A program made the translations under genes and the position numbers. The notes under the pieces were generated by a model. The model saw only the letters and a program-made list of their open reading frames with translations, did no database searches and was not told the DNA's origin. From positions 1-64,000 of the forward strand of contig NZ_JASCXX010000023.1 of the NCBI RefSeq assembly GCF_030012215.1: a stretch of DNA of 64,000 nucleotides, written 5' to 3'. Below, piece by piece: positions 53,875-62,786 of the stretch. Source of the stretch: Anaerobaca lacustris (GTDB taxonomy: Bacteria; Planctomycetota; Phycisphaerae; Sedimentisphaerales; Anaerobacaceae). How positions within the stretch are numbered: the first letter of the stretch is position 1; each line of letters opens with the position of its first letter.

Positions 53875-54635
53875 CGTCCTGTCTGGCCTCCGGGCTGCGT
53901 GGTCATTCCTCCGGTGGCGCCCGTGGCGGACGCGGCGGTCGATTCGGTCGCCTCTTCGGCCGGCTGGGCCGACAGCCCACAGGGCACCGCAAAACTCTGA
54001 ACGAGCCGGCGCTTTTCCATGCTGCCGTTCGAGATGCGAATGTTGTTGGCGAGCTCGATGTCGATCTCCACGGCCTTGGGAAGGCTGTTCGCGTCGGCCG
54101 TCGAATCCCACTCATCCAGCCAGCGGTCACCGTCGAAATACCGAAGATTCAGCGACATCACGTTGCGACAGAGGACCTGCTCGTCGGGATCGACGGATCG
54201 GGGCGACAGCAGGTTCGTGGTCACTCTGCGAACCAGACGATAGCCAACGGGGTTGCGGCTTCTGTCGTCGTCCTCCAGGGCCAGCACGACCTTGCCGATG
54301 CCGCCCGTCGGCCGGCCCGTGCTTCCATAGACCTGGGTGGTGTGGAACTCGATGGTGTCCGCCGCAGCGCCCTTGCTGCTGCGGGAGTTGCTGCCGACAA
54401 ACGGACCGGCCAGCACCCCCGTCGGAGGGAGAACGCCGTAGATGTCCTGCTTGAGCAGCTCGATGGCGTTGAGCGCCTGACTGGTGGGCTCGATGGCCGC
54501 CAGGGCGCTTTGTCGCGATTTGAAGCCGGTGTAAAGGGCCGTATAGAGGCAGGACGCCGTGACCACCATCAGCGTCATGGCGACGAGCAGTTCGAGAAGC
54601 GTGAAACCCCTGATGTCTGTCTGGCCGCGAGTCAT
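53871..54635 (-). CDS. gspJ: T2SS minor pseudopilin GspJ
   Basis: 254 residues. A prepilin leader and helix (RGFTLLELLVAMTLMVVTAS) begin the protein; the C-terminal region is Gly/Ala/Thr-rich (ESTAASATGATGGMTTQPGG). The phrase LVRRVTTNLLSPRSVDPDEQ fits GspJ-like minor pseudopilins. Order in the operon (H, I, J, K) supports the call over a general pilin. Confidence 0.88.
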   Translation of the reverse strand: MTRGQTDIRGFTLLELLVAMTLMVVTASCLYTALYTGFKSRQSALAAIEPTSQALNAIELLKQDIYGVLPPTGVLAGPFVGSNSRSSKGAAADTIEFHTTQVYGSTGRPTGGIGKVVLALEDDDRSRNPVGYRLVRRVTTNLLSPRSVDPDEQVLCRNVMSLNLRYFDGDRWLDEWDSTADANSLPKAVEIDIELANNIRISNGSMEKRRLVQSFAVPCGLSAQPAEEATESTAASATGATGGMTTQPGGQTGR

Positions 54636-54636
54636 C

Positions 54637-55041
54637 TCATTTTGCCTCCGGATAGACCAGGGTGCTCAGTGTGAGTTGGCGCTGCCGGCCCTGAGACGTC
54701 CAGAACACCTGCACGTCGAGTTGACGAACCGTCGATTCGGTCCAGCTCGACACCTCGGCGCTCCATTCATAGCCCGGCCAGTCCGCGCCAAAGTCGCCGG
54801 CCTTGCCGCCCGTCGCCCAGTCCTTCGATGCGACCAGCTCGGCCAGCTTGGTGCTCGCCAGCGAGACCGCCTCGATCTCTCGGCGCGATTGCCCTGCCAG
54901 CCGCGTGCAGAGCGCAATGGTCCGCATGGCCACGGGCATGATGGTGCCGATCAGCACCACCGTCGCCAACAGCTCGACGAAGGTGAAGCCCCCCGAGCGG
55001 GCGCTCCTTCTGACCAGATTATCTCGACGCTTGTTTCGCAT
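54637..55041 (-). CDS. gspI: T2SS minor pseudopilin GspI
   Basis: 134 residues. The prepilin cleavage site and helix (GGFTFVELLATVVLIGTIMP) are clear, and the short body (LASTKLAELVASKDWATGGK) fits GspI. It overlaps the end of gspH by 23 bp. The ATG at 55041 lies inside the gspH coding end. Confidence 0.85.
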   Translation of the reverse strand: MRNKRRDNLVRRSARSGGFTFVELLATVVLIGTIMPVAMRTIALCTRLAGQSRREIEAVSLASTKLAELVASKDWATGGKAGDFGADWPGYEWSAEVSSWTESTVRQLDVQVFWTSQGRQRQLTLSTLVYPEAK

Positions 55042-55543
55042 ACGTTCGTTCGCTCTCAACGATGGAGAACGACTCCGTGACCGTTGGGCACGTCACCTCC
55101 AGGCCGCGTCCCCCGCGATCGATCAGTCGGATCGTGGCGGCGGTGACAGTGCCCTGAGGCGTGAACTCGATAAACGGCTTTCCATCCTCCTTGTCTGCGT
55201 CCTCCAACTCCATGATCATGTCCCTGGGGAGCGTAAAAACCTGCCCGAACTCTGTTTCGAGCTCTTTGAACAGACCGGACTTCCAGGCGGTCAGCCAGTA
55301 GACGCGGTCCTTCGTGTCGAAATTGAGCCGATAGATCACCCCTTCGCTGATCGCCTGGGAGCGGGCGAACTGGGTCAGGGCGAGGATCTGCGCCGCGGCG
55401 TCCTGCGACTGACGCGAGCCGAAGAAACCACGCAGCGACGGGGCCGCCATCGCCAGGACGGTCGAGAGGATGAGCATCACCAGGATCAGCTCCAGGAGGG
55501 TGAAGCCCGCACCTCTGTCGTATTGTTTTGTGCCCGCGCTCAT
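55019..55543 (-). CDS. gspH: T2SS minor pseudopilin GspH
   Basis: 174 residues. Prepilin leader (GAGFTLLELILVMLILSTVL) followed by QSQDAAAQILALTQFARSQA, the usual early helix of GspH/FimT. The rest is beta-rich (YRLNFDTKDRVYWLTAWKSG). Confidence 0.88.
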   Translation of the reverse strand: MSAGTKQYDRGAGFTLLELILVMLILSTVLAMAAPSLRGFFGSRQSQDAAAQILALTQFARSQAISEGVIYRLNFDTKDRVYWLTAWKSGLFKELETEFGQVFTLPRDMIMELEDADKEDGKPFIEFTPQGTVTAATIRLIDRGGRGLEVTCPTVTESFSIVESERTYAKQASR

Positions 55544-55612
55544 GGTATATCCACGTTCGCCGCCTCGCGCGCCACCGGGGTCGTGTGCTGATCCGGCGGT
55601 GCATCCAATCGG

Positions 55613-56086
55613 CTACCGTCTGTCCTTCGACCAGTTCGTGATGTCGTCGTCGCCGCCCATCTTGCCGTCCGGGCCGAAGGAATACAGATCGTAACCCTCC
55701 TGATTGTAGGTGCCCGGATAGCGGTACTGATAGTCGTTGCCCCACGGGTCCTTGGGGACGTCCCGCCGCAGATAGGGCTGGGTCCAGCCGTCGGAATCCG
55801 TGGTCGGCTTTTTCGTCAGGGCCAGGAGACCTTCGCTGGTCGTCGGATAGCGACCGAGATCGATCTCAAAGGCGTCCAGAGCCACCTCGATCTGGGCGAT
55901 CTGCGTTCCGGCAGCCGTGATCTTGGCCTCTCTCGAACGGCCGGTCAGCTTGGGCAGTACGATTGCCGACAGGGTCGCCAGAATGACCAGCACCAGCATC
56001 AGCTCGATCAGGGTGAAACCGCGAGGGCCCATAGTCCGTTGCCGACGAGAGGCGCATTCGTTCGTGTTGTAAGGTTGTGATTTCAT
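55613..56086 (-). CDS. gspG: T2SS major pseudopilin GspG
   Basis: 157 residues. The prepilin site GFTLIELMLVLVILATLSAI and the conserved GspG body (RYPTTSEGLLALTKKP, YLRRDVPKDPWGNDYQYRYP, FGPDGKMGGDDDITNW) are complete, including the C-terminal calcium-binding loop. It forms the main pseudopilus subunit. The leader is long; an ATG at 56032 gives a shorter one. Confidence 0.96.
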   Translation of the reverse strand: MKSQPYNTNECASRRQRTMGPRGFTLIELMLVLVILATLSAIVLPKLTGRSREAKITAAGTQIAQIEVALDAFEIDLGRYPTTSEGLLALTKKPTTDSDGWTQPYLRRDVPKDPWGNDYQYRYPGTYNQEGYDLYSFGPDGKMGGDDDITNWSKDRR

Positions 56087-56156
56087 GTCCGTTCCCAGCT
56101 CAACAGGTTGCCACTTCGGTTGTATGTCACTCGGATGACGTCCAACGCATCCGTTC

Positions 56157-57368
56157 TCAGCGAATCAACTCCTGGAGATTGAAGATCGGCAGGAGCATTC
56201 CAATCACCACCGTCCCGACCAGGACCGCCATGAGGAACAACAGTGCCGGCTCGATCAGGGTCACCATCATCTTCAGGTAACGGTCCAATTCCGCCTCGTA
56301 GGCGCCGGCCAGGCGGACCAGTTCCTGATCGAGTCGCCCGCTCTCTTCGGCGACGGAGACCATTTCGATGACCGCCGGCGGAAACAGCACCCGGCACCCT
56401 TCCAGGCTGCGGGCCAGCGGGTGGCCTTTCTGGACGTTCTCGATCGCATTGCTGACCGTATCGGCCAGCACCTGATTGCCGATGGCTTCCTTGGCCACGC
56501 GCAACGAGGCGATCAGGGGCACGCCGGCTCCGACGAGCGTCCCGAGCATCCGGCAGAACCGCACCAGCGCGAACCGCGCCACTCCCGTGCCGAACAGAGG
56601 AACTCGGAGCAGCAGCCCCTCCATCGTGCGCCGCCCCTCCTCTTTCGTCACCATGCGCTGTACGCCGAAGACGATCAGGACGATGCCGATGACCAGGATG
56701 AACCAGTACTTCACGAGAACGTCGCTGGCAGTGACAATGTATCGCGTCAGCGTCGGCAGCGAACCGCCGAACTCCTCGAACATCTGCGAAAAACGCGGAA
56801 TGAAGAACGTCAGCAGGAAGACCATGATCCCGGCCGAGAGCACGGCCAGAATGATCGGATAGACCAATGCGCCTTTGACGCGACCCTTGAGTTCCGCCTC
56901 GCGGGCTCGGAATGTGGCGATCTGATCGAGCACGATATCGAGGAACCCGCCCGTTTCGCCGGCCCGCACCATCGCCACGTAGATCGGCGAGAACGCGGCT
57001 GGATGCAGGCTCAGCGCGTCGGCCAGAGCCATGCCCCCGGCGACCTGATCGTGCACCGTCGCCCAGAGCTTTTTGGACGCCGTTCGCGAGGCTTCGCGGC
57101 TGAGGATTCCCAGGGCGCGGCTCATGGGCACGCCGGCGGCCAGGAGATTGCCCAGTTGACGGGTGAAGGCGTCGATCTCACGCTTGGAGACCCCGCCGAT
57201 CCCTGCGAACACCCCTCCCGGCCGGGCCTCTTCGGCTTTCTCCACCGAGACCGGACAAAGCTGACGACCGTAGATCATGTCGATGGCGGCGGCCCGGTCG
57301 GCCGCAACGAGCTTGTCGACCGTTTCCCGGCCGGCGGAGTCTATCGCTTTGTATGTGAATGTTGCCAT
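56157..57368 (-). CDS. gspF: T2SS inner-membrane platform protein GspF
   Basis: 403 residues, full length. Two GspF domains are visible (FTRQLGNLLAAGVPMSRALG...SPIYVAMVRAGETGGFLDIV and RFCRMLGTLVGAGVPLIASL...VIEMVSVAEESGRLDQEL), with three transmembrane helices. It is the core of the secretion platform. Nine base pairs separate it from gspE. Confidence 0.96.
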   Translation of the reverse strand: MATFTYKAIDSAGRETVDKLVAADRAAAIDMIYGRQLCPVSVEKAEEARPGGVFAGIGGVSKREIDAFTRQLGNLLAAGVPMSRALGILSREASRTASKKLWATVHDQVAGGMALADALSLHPAAFSPIYVAMVRAGETGGFLDIVLDQIATFRAREAELKGRVKGALVYPIILAVLSAGIMVFLLTFFIPRFSQMFEEFGGSLPTLTRYIVTASDVLVKYWFILVIGIVLIVFGVQRMVTKEEGRRTMEGLLLRVPLFGTGVARFALVRFCRMLGTLVGAGVPLIASLRVAKEAIGNQVLADTVSNAIENVQKGHPLARSLEGCRVLFPPAVIEMVSVAEESGRLDQELVRLAGAYEAELDRYLKMMVTLIEPALLFLMAVLVGTVVIGMLLPIFNLQELIR

Positions 57369-57377
57369 CGTTCGCTC

Positions 57378-59102
57378 TTACCGTTCTTGCGATGCGTCCG
57401 CCACGTCCATCGGCTCGAACATATCGTCCTTGGTGACTCTCAGGATTTCCTCTACCGTGGTCTTGCCCGCGTGTAGATGGCGGAAGCCGTCGTCGCGCAG
57501 GCTGGTCATTCCCTGTTTGGCCGAGGCCGTGCGAAGATCGCGAGGCGACGCGTTGTCGAGGATCAGAGACCGAACCTCATCGGTGACCACCATCATCTCG
57601 AAGATGCCCATTCGGCCGCGATACCCTGTGCCTTGGCAATTCCGACAGCCGCGGCCCCGGTAGAGGACGGCGGGCAGCCTGTCGCCGAACCTTCGGCGAA
57701 GCGGCGCCATCTCGTGGTCCGGCAGCTTCTCTTTGCACTCAGGGCAGATCACACGTACCAGGCGCTGGGCGACCACCGCCTCCAGCGACGAGGCCACGAG
57801 GTAGGGTTCGATCCCCATATCCACCAGACGCGTCAGCGCCGTCGGGGCATCGTTGGTGTGCAGCGTCGAGAACACCAGGTGGCCGGTCAGCGACGCCTGG
57901 ATGGCGATCTCGGCCGTCTCGACGTCTCGGATTTCGCCGACGAGCACCACGTCGGGGTCGTGTCGCAGGATCGAACGCAGACCGCTGGCAAACGTCAGTC
58001 CGGCCTTTCGCGAGACCTGGATCTGATTGATGCCGTGAAGCTGGTATTCGATCGGGTCCTCGATCGTGATGATCTTGCGCTGAATGTCGTTGATTTGCGA
58101 GAGCCCGGCATAGAGTGTGGTCGTCTTGCCGCTGCCGGTCGGTCCGGTCACGAGGATAATGCCATGCGGCCGTTCCAGGATCATCTTCGTGACCCTCAGG
58201 TCGCGATCGGACATGCCGAGCTTGTTGAGTCCGAGCAGCACGCTGGATCGGTCGAGCAGACGGAGCACCACCGCTTCTCCATACAGCATCGGGATCACCG
58301 AGACGCGCACGTCGATCTCATGGTCGGCGATGCGAATCTTGATGCGCCCGTCCTGGGGGACCCGCTTCTCCGCAATGTCGAGTTTGCTGAGAATCTTCAG
58401 ACGCGAAACGATAGCCGCCTGGAATTGCTTGACCTCCGGCGCCACGGACGCTTCCTGAAGCACGCCGTCGATGCGGTACCGCACACGCAGCGTCTCCTCA
58501 AACGGCTCGATGTGCACGTCGGTGGCCCGCATCTCAATGGCTTCGGTGAGGATTTGGTTGACGAAACGGATGATCGAGGCGCCCTCGGCGGCGTCGGTCA
58601 GGTCCATGTCGTCGTCTGAATCGGTGTCGATCACCTGCAGACCGTTGCCGCCGGCCTCTGAGAGCATCGACTGGACGGTGTCAGCCCCGACCCCGAGGTG
58701 CAGCTTGATGCATCGGTCGATCTCCGCCAGCGGCGCCAGCGCGACCTGGAAGTCCTGCCCGGTGGCCAGACGCAACTCATCGATTGCCGAGGTGTCGAAC
58801 GGATTGTTCGTGACTACGAGCACCCGGCCGTCGCCGTCCTCGACGGGCATCACGTGTTTGTCCAGGAGGACCCGCGCGGGAAACTGCGAGAGGAACTCCT
58901 TGGAGAAGGTGTACTTATCCATCTCCACGTACGGGCAGTCGAACTGACGACTCCAGAAGCGAAGCAGCGGCTCTTCGGCCAATCCACAAGCCGCGAAGGC
59001 CCGGGTGGGCGGCTCGCCGGCAGCGAGCAACCCGTGAATTCCCCGGGCCGCGGATTCGTCGATCAGCCCCTGTTCAACCATCTTGTCCACAAGTGCGTTC
59101 AT
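57378..59102 (-). CDS. gspE: T2SS ATPase GspE
   Basis: 574 residues. N-terminal GspE domain; Walker A GPTGSGKTTTLYAGL; Asp box (ITIEDPIEYQL); Walker B (LRHDPDVVLVGEIRD); and a four-cysteine zinc motif (CPEC...CRNC). It powers pseudopilus assembly in the cytoplasm. The ATG at 59102 is preferred over one four codons earlier. Confidence 0.96.
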   Translation of the reverse strand: MNALVDKMVEQGLIDESAARGIHGLLAAGEPPTRAFAACGLAEEPLLRFWSRQFDCPYVEMDKYTFSKEFLSQFPARVLLDKHVMPVEDGDGRVLVVTNNPFDTSAIDELRLATGQDFQVALAPLAEIDRCIKLHLGVGADTVQSMLSEAGGNGLQVIDTDSDDDMDLTDAAEGASIIRFVNQILTEAIEMRATDVHIEPFEETLRVRYRIDGVLQEASVAPEVKQFQAAIVSRLKILSKLDIAEKRVPQDGRIKIRIADHEIDVRVSVIPMLYGEAVVLRLLDRSSVLLGLNKLGMSDRDLRVTKMILERPHGIILVTGPTGSGKTTTLYAGLSQINDIQRKIITIEDPIEYQLHGINQIQVSRKAGLTFASGLRSILRHDPDVVLVGEIRDVETAEIAIQASLTGHLVFSTLHTNDAPTALTRLVDMGIEPYLVASSLEAVVAQRLVRVICPECKEKLPDHEMAPLRRRFGDRLPAVLYRGRGCRNCQGTGYRGRMGIFEMMVVTDEVRSLILDNASPRDLRTASAKQGMTSLRDDGFRHLHAGKTTVEEILRVTKDDMFEPMDVADASQER

Positions 59103-59120
59103 GGGGCCTACCATTCCATC

Positions 59121-59735
59121 TTACTTCAACAAGCCCATCAACACGAGTTGGGCTTCCTGTCGCAGCGTCAGGACCTGTTTGAGTTCCTGCTGGGCCGTTG
59201 CCAGTTCCTGTGTTGCCTTCTCTCGAGCCGTACGTAGCGTGGTGAGCTTGGTCCTGATCTCGTCCGGCGTGGCGGCGGTGTTCTCCAGTGTGGTCTGGAG
59301 CGCCTCGCTGGCCGTATCCACGGCTGTCGGTTCGCCCTGAGCGAAAGGACCGCGAGCGCCACGTCCGCCCGGACCAGCCTGATCGCCCTCCGGCCCGCCG
59401 CGACGCCCGGCGCCCGGCGCCATCATGCCCATGCGCATCCCGCCCGCGCCGGCACCGGTCTGACGGCTCAGGTTCATCACCTTCGTCAATCGCGGACCGA
59501 TGACCGTCCACTCCTCAGCGGTTGCGCCCAGTTGCTCTTGCATTCGCTGCTGCATCATCTGCTGCATGCGCTGGGGGTCGAAGTCGCCCCGCATGGGCCG
59601 CTCGCCGCCCGGACCCTGGCCCTGGCCCTGGGGTCGCTCCCGTTGCTGTCCCCGCTGTTGCGCGACGGCCAGACCTGCCACAACCAGGGCGATGAGACAG
59701 GCAACAGTTCCGATGCTAATCGCTTTTCTTACCAT
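59121..59735 (-). CDS. Secreted Gly/Gln/Met-rich coiled-coil protein
   Basis: 204 residues with a signal peptide (MVRKAISIGTVACLIALVVA, cleavage near AVA-QQ). A Gln/Arg/Gly-rich start, a Met/Gln-rich stretch (QRMQQMMQQRMQEQL) and a long C-terminal helix (IRTKLTTLRTAREKATQELATA...) are visible. A MetGlyMet-type middle (GGMRMGMMAPGAG) could bind metal, but this is guesswork. It is the first gene before gspE, 18 bp apart. AAAGGAG lies 7 nt upstream of the ATG. Confidence 0.72.
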   Translation of the reverse strand: MVRKAISIGTVACLIALVVAGLAVAQQRGQQRERPQGQGQGPGGERPMRGDFDPQRMQQMMQQRMQEQLGATAEEWTVIGPRLTKVMNLSRQTGAGAGGMRMGMMAPGAGRRGGPEGDQAGPGGRGARGPFAQGEPTAVDTASEALQTTLENTAATPDEIRTKLTTLRTAREKATQELATAQQELKQVLTLRQEAQLVLMGLLK

Positions 59736-60226
59736 GTTCGTGCTCCTTTCAATGGGTCTGTTTCGCCTCAATTCCTGAGACACCTTGGCGAGCTCGACTC
59801 AAGCTCGTCTGCCACCCTCTTTGCCAACACATGAGGTAAGTGGCAGGCGGACAGCCCCGGTTACACGGAATCGACATTTTCCAAAGGCTTGGCGCCGGTG
59901 TCCCAACTCCTGCGCAACAGAAGACGCGGGCTGGCGGATGGATATTCCACGTTTTCGGGCGATCCGACTTGCCCTTTGACGCGGGTGCCCACCACGGGAG
60001 GATCGGTTTGTCCCCGCTTGCCCGATGCCCTGTGCCTCTGGCCCATCTCCGCGGCCATCCCTGTCCGCATGATCGGCTTGCCAGCGTACCGTGGCTTGGG
60101 CGATCGTGCAAAGGTTATCCTCGGCTTGCCGCGATTCGAGCGGCCTTCGCGAACCTGCCGGTGGCGATCTTTGACGGTGTGAGGGTTTCTTGGGCTTGTG
60201 GCGCGCGGCAACGTGCGCGCCAGGAC
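59736..60226. other. Intergenic region, possible basic ORF on the minus strand
   Basis: No supported gene. A 116-codon minus-strand frame (59861-60211) is very Arg/Lys/Pro-rich and lacks a clear ribosome site. It could be a degraded gene or chance. The T2SS operon promoter should lie just above 59736. Confidence 0.35.
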
Positions 60227-62452
60227 TTAGCAGGGGGCGTCGGGAGACTCCGGATCGGGGTCTATGTCGCCGCATCCGAGAGCGACCATGACGGGGCGGT
60301 GTTTCGGCTCAGTGGAAGGGCTCGCCGTCGCATCGGTCTGCAGCTCGGTGCAGGACCGATCCGGCCGTGGGCCGCGAGGCCATCGCAGCAGGTCCTCCAA
60401 AACGAGTTCTGGCAGAGACTTACCGCATTGCTGGGCGATGTTCTCAAACCAGGTTACCGCCGCTGCGACCACGTCGGGGTCCAGTTCATATCCCGCGGAA
60501 TCCGTCAGGATTCCCAGGGCCTCAGCGACCGACCGCGCCGCGTGGTAGGCCCGCGTGGCGGTCAGGGCGTCGAACATGTCCGCTGTGCCGATGATGCGGG
60601 CGCCCAGCGGGATAGCCGTCTTGGCCAGACCGTCTGGATAGCCCTGACCGTTCCACTTCTCATGGTGATGGCGGACGATCATGACCTCCCGCTCCAGGAA
60701 GCTCATCTTCTCCAGAATCCGGACGGCGATCATCGGATGCTGCTCGACCATCGCCCGTTCGTGGGGCGTCAGCTCGTCAGGCTTGCAGAGAATGGCGTCG
60801 GGGATTCCGATCTTGCCGATATCGTGAATCATCGCCGCCCGACGGATCAGGTCCACGTGTTTCGGGCCGAGATCCATCGTCTGGGCGATGCCCACCGAAT
60901 AGTGCATGACATTCTCCGTGTGCGTCTTGGCGTAGGCGTCTTTGGCCTCGAGGGCCTGGACCAGGCCCCAGATGCTCTCCATGAACATCTTTTCGGCCTT
61001 CTCCGAGAGGCCGGCCACTCGGCGTTGAAGGGTCTTGATCCGGTCGATCTCGATGTCGTTGGCGTTGAGGAGCTGGGCCATGGTCGCGTCCCAGATCCGC
61101 ACGCAGTTTCGGCCGCCGTTCTTGGCGTCGTAAAGCGCCAGGTCCGCCCGCCGCATCACGTCGCGAGGATCGTTGTGCTCCAGATCGCACTCGGCCACGC
61201 CGCAACTGATGGATACGGAGGTGTCCTGAGGCAGACGAATCGTCTGGGCCTTGGCCCGAACTCGCTCCAACAGGACCTTGGCGTCCGTGGCCTTCGTCTC
61301 CGGCATGAGGATGACGAACTCATCCCCGCCATAGCGGGCCAGTACGTCCGGGACGCGCTTCTCGGCCTTCATGCAGGCCGCCAGCCGGCGGATTGCCTCG
61401 TCGCCCGTGGCGTGGCCCAGGACGTCGTTGATCATCTTGAAATGGTCGAAATCGATGATGGCCACCGAAAACGGACGCTTGTACCGCTCGGCGCGGGCGC
61501 ATTCGGCCTGGAGTTTGTCTTCCAGCAGCTTGCGAGACCCCACGCCCGTCAGCGCATCGGTCAGCGAGCTGAGCCGGGCCTGCTGATACCGCGTGGCGTT
61601 GGTCAGATGGGCCGTCAGGATCTCCCGGGTGAGCTTGGCCTTGTAGCTGATGAGCTCGCGATCCGATGCGACGGCCGGGTCCAGGTCACACATGCAAAGG
61701 TAGCCGGACAAGCGTTTTTCCTTGCCGATTCCGGCCTCCCTGAGCCCGACCACCTCCAGAGGAATGACCACCCGAGGGGGCTTGCCTCCACAGCTCTCAC
61801 ACTCCGGGGAGATCTCGTCGGTGCAATACCCGTCCTCCGTGGACTGTTGTGCGATTGCCTCGGCCTCATCCATGTGCCCCCCGAGGCAGGGGCAGCGGTT
61901 GGAACTGAGCAACTCGGGGGCCCCGTCCTGGCGGCCGTCGCGATACAGACAGAGGATGCAATTGCCGGCGCCGAACAGCTTGGGGACCTCGGCTGCGGCG
62001 ATTTCCACGGCTTCGTTGAGGTCGATGCTCTTGAGGCAGTTCGACAGCATGGCCACTTCCTCGGCCGCCGCGCGATCCTCGATGAGCTGCTGGCCCATGA
62101 TGTCCCTGGCCGAAAGGATGCCCGTAACGACACCGTTTTCGATGAGTGGGAGGTGCCGGATGCGATGGGCGGCCATGATCTTGCGGACCTGGCTGGCGGG
62201 GGTGCCCGGGGCGCAAGAGATGATCTGGTCGGTCATGATCCGATCGACGCGGGCCGAATTGCGGTCTTCGGAGGCGTCGGCGATGAAGTGGGCGATATCC
62301 CGCTCGGTCACAAGGCCGATATACTTGCCGTTCTCGTCATTGACGATCAGGCAGCCGACGTTGTGGGTGAGCATCTTGGCAGCAGCCTGCTTGATACTGT
62401 CATTGCGGCCGATGGTGACTATCCCGGCCGGACAATCGCCAGATTCGAGCAT
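60227..62452 (-). CDS. CBS-GGDEF-HD-GYP signalling protein with cysteine-rich sensor
   Basis: 741 residues. A CBS pair (about 5-125), a GAF-like domain with ten cysteines (139, 165, 168, 187, 189, 210, 218, 221, 253, 255), a GGDEF domain with an intact GGDEF at 375-379 and an inhibitory RxxD site (Arg366, Asp369), and an HD-GYP domain with HDIGKIGIPD (about 543-552) and HHEKWNGQGYP (596-606). It may both make and break c-di-GMP in response to adenine nucleotides (CBS) and redox or metal. AGGA lies upstream of the ATG at 62452. It is divergent from the sigma factor gene. Confidence 0.92.
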   Translation of the reverse strand: MLESGDCPAGIVTIGRNDSIKQAAAKMLTHNVGCLIVNDENGKYIGLVTERDIAHFIADASEDRNSARVDRIMTDQIISCAPGTPASQVRKIMAAHRIRHLPLIENGVVTGILSARDIMGQQLIEDRAAAEEVAMLSNCLKSIDLNEAVEIAAAEVPKLFGAGNCILCLYRDGRQDGAPELLSSNRCPCLGGHMDEAEAIAQQSTEDGYCTDEISPECESCGGKPPRVVIPLEVVGLREAGIGKEKRLSGYLCMCDLDPAVASDRELISYKAKLTREILTAHLTNATRYQQARLSSLTDALTGVGSRKLLEDKLQAECARAERYKRPFSVAIIDFDHFKMINDVLGHATGDEAIRRLAACMKAEKRVPDVLARYGGDEFVILMPETKATDAKVLLERVRAKAQTIRLPQDTSVSISCGVAECDLEHNDPRDVMRRADLALYDAKNGGRNCVRIWDATMAQLLNANDIEIDRIKTLQRRVAGLSEKAEKMFMESIWGLVQALEAKDAYAKTHTENVMHYSVGIAQTMDLGPKHVDLIRRAAMIHDIGKIGIPDAILCKPDELTPHERAMVEQHPMIAVRILEKMSFLEREVMIVRHHHEKWNGQGYPDGLAKTAIPLGARIIGTADMFDALTATRAYHAARSVAEALGILTDSAGYELDPDVVAAAVTWFENIAQQCGKSLPELVLEDLLRWPRGPRPDRSCTELQTDATASPSTEPKHRPVMVALGCGDIDPDPESPDAPC

Positions 62453-62786
62453 TTCAGGTCCTTCGCAAGGTCGATCCGTGTTCACATCCTGTTCGGCGCT
62501 CCTGTCCCCCTTCAGGACAGGTGTATCGGCCCGACGGCAGGGGCACTTTAGCCTGCAAATCGCCTCCCCGGCATTGTATCGGCCAGTCGCGACAACAGGA
62601 GGGCTGAACGGCGAACGGCGTGGACGATCCGGCGGGAGCCGACGGAAGGCCAAATCCCCAGTTGGATGGGGTGATCCTGCCGCTGCACCCGGAAAAGCGG
62701 CCCGGAAAGAAAAAAAACGTTACGCGACTCTGCTATAATGGCACTTGATACTGGAAAACGAATTGGACAGGGTTGGGTACCCCCGA
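62453..62786. other. Divergent intergenic region
   Basis: It separates the c-di-GMP gene and the sigma factor gene. No gene is seen. It contains an A-run near 62709 and likely promoters for both, but no clear -35/-10. Confidence 0.4.

Noticed and set aside
59840-62551. 903-codon plus-strand frame opposite the CBS-GGDEF-HD-GYP gene
   Set aside because: Antisense shadow; the minus-strand gene has all catalytic motifs.
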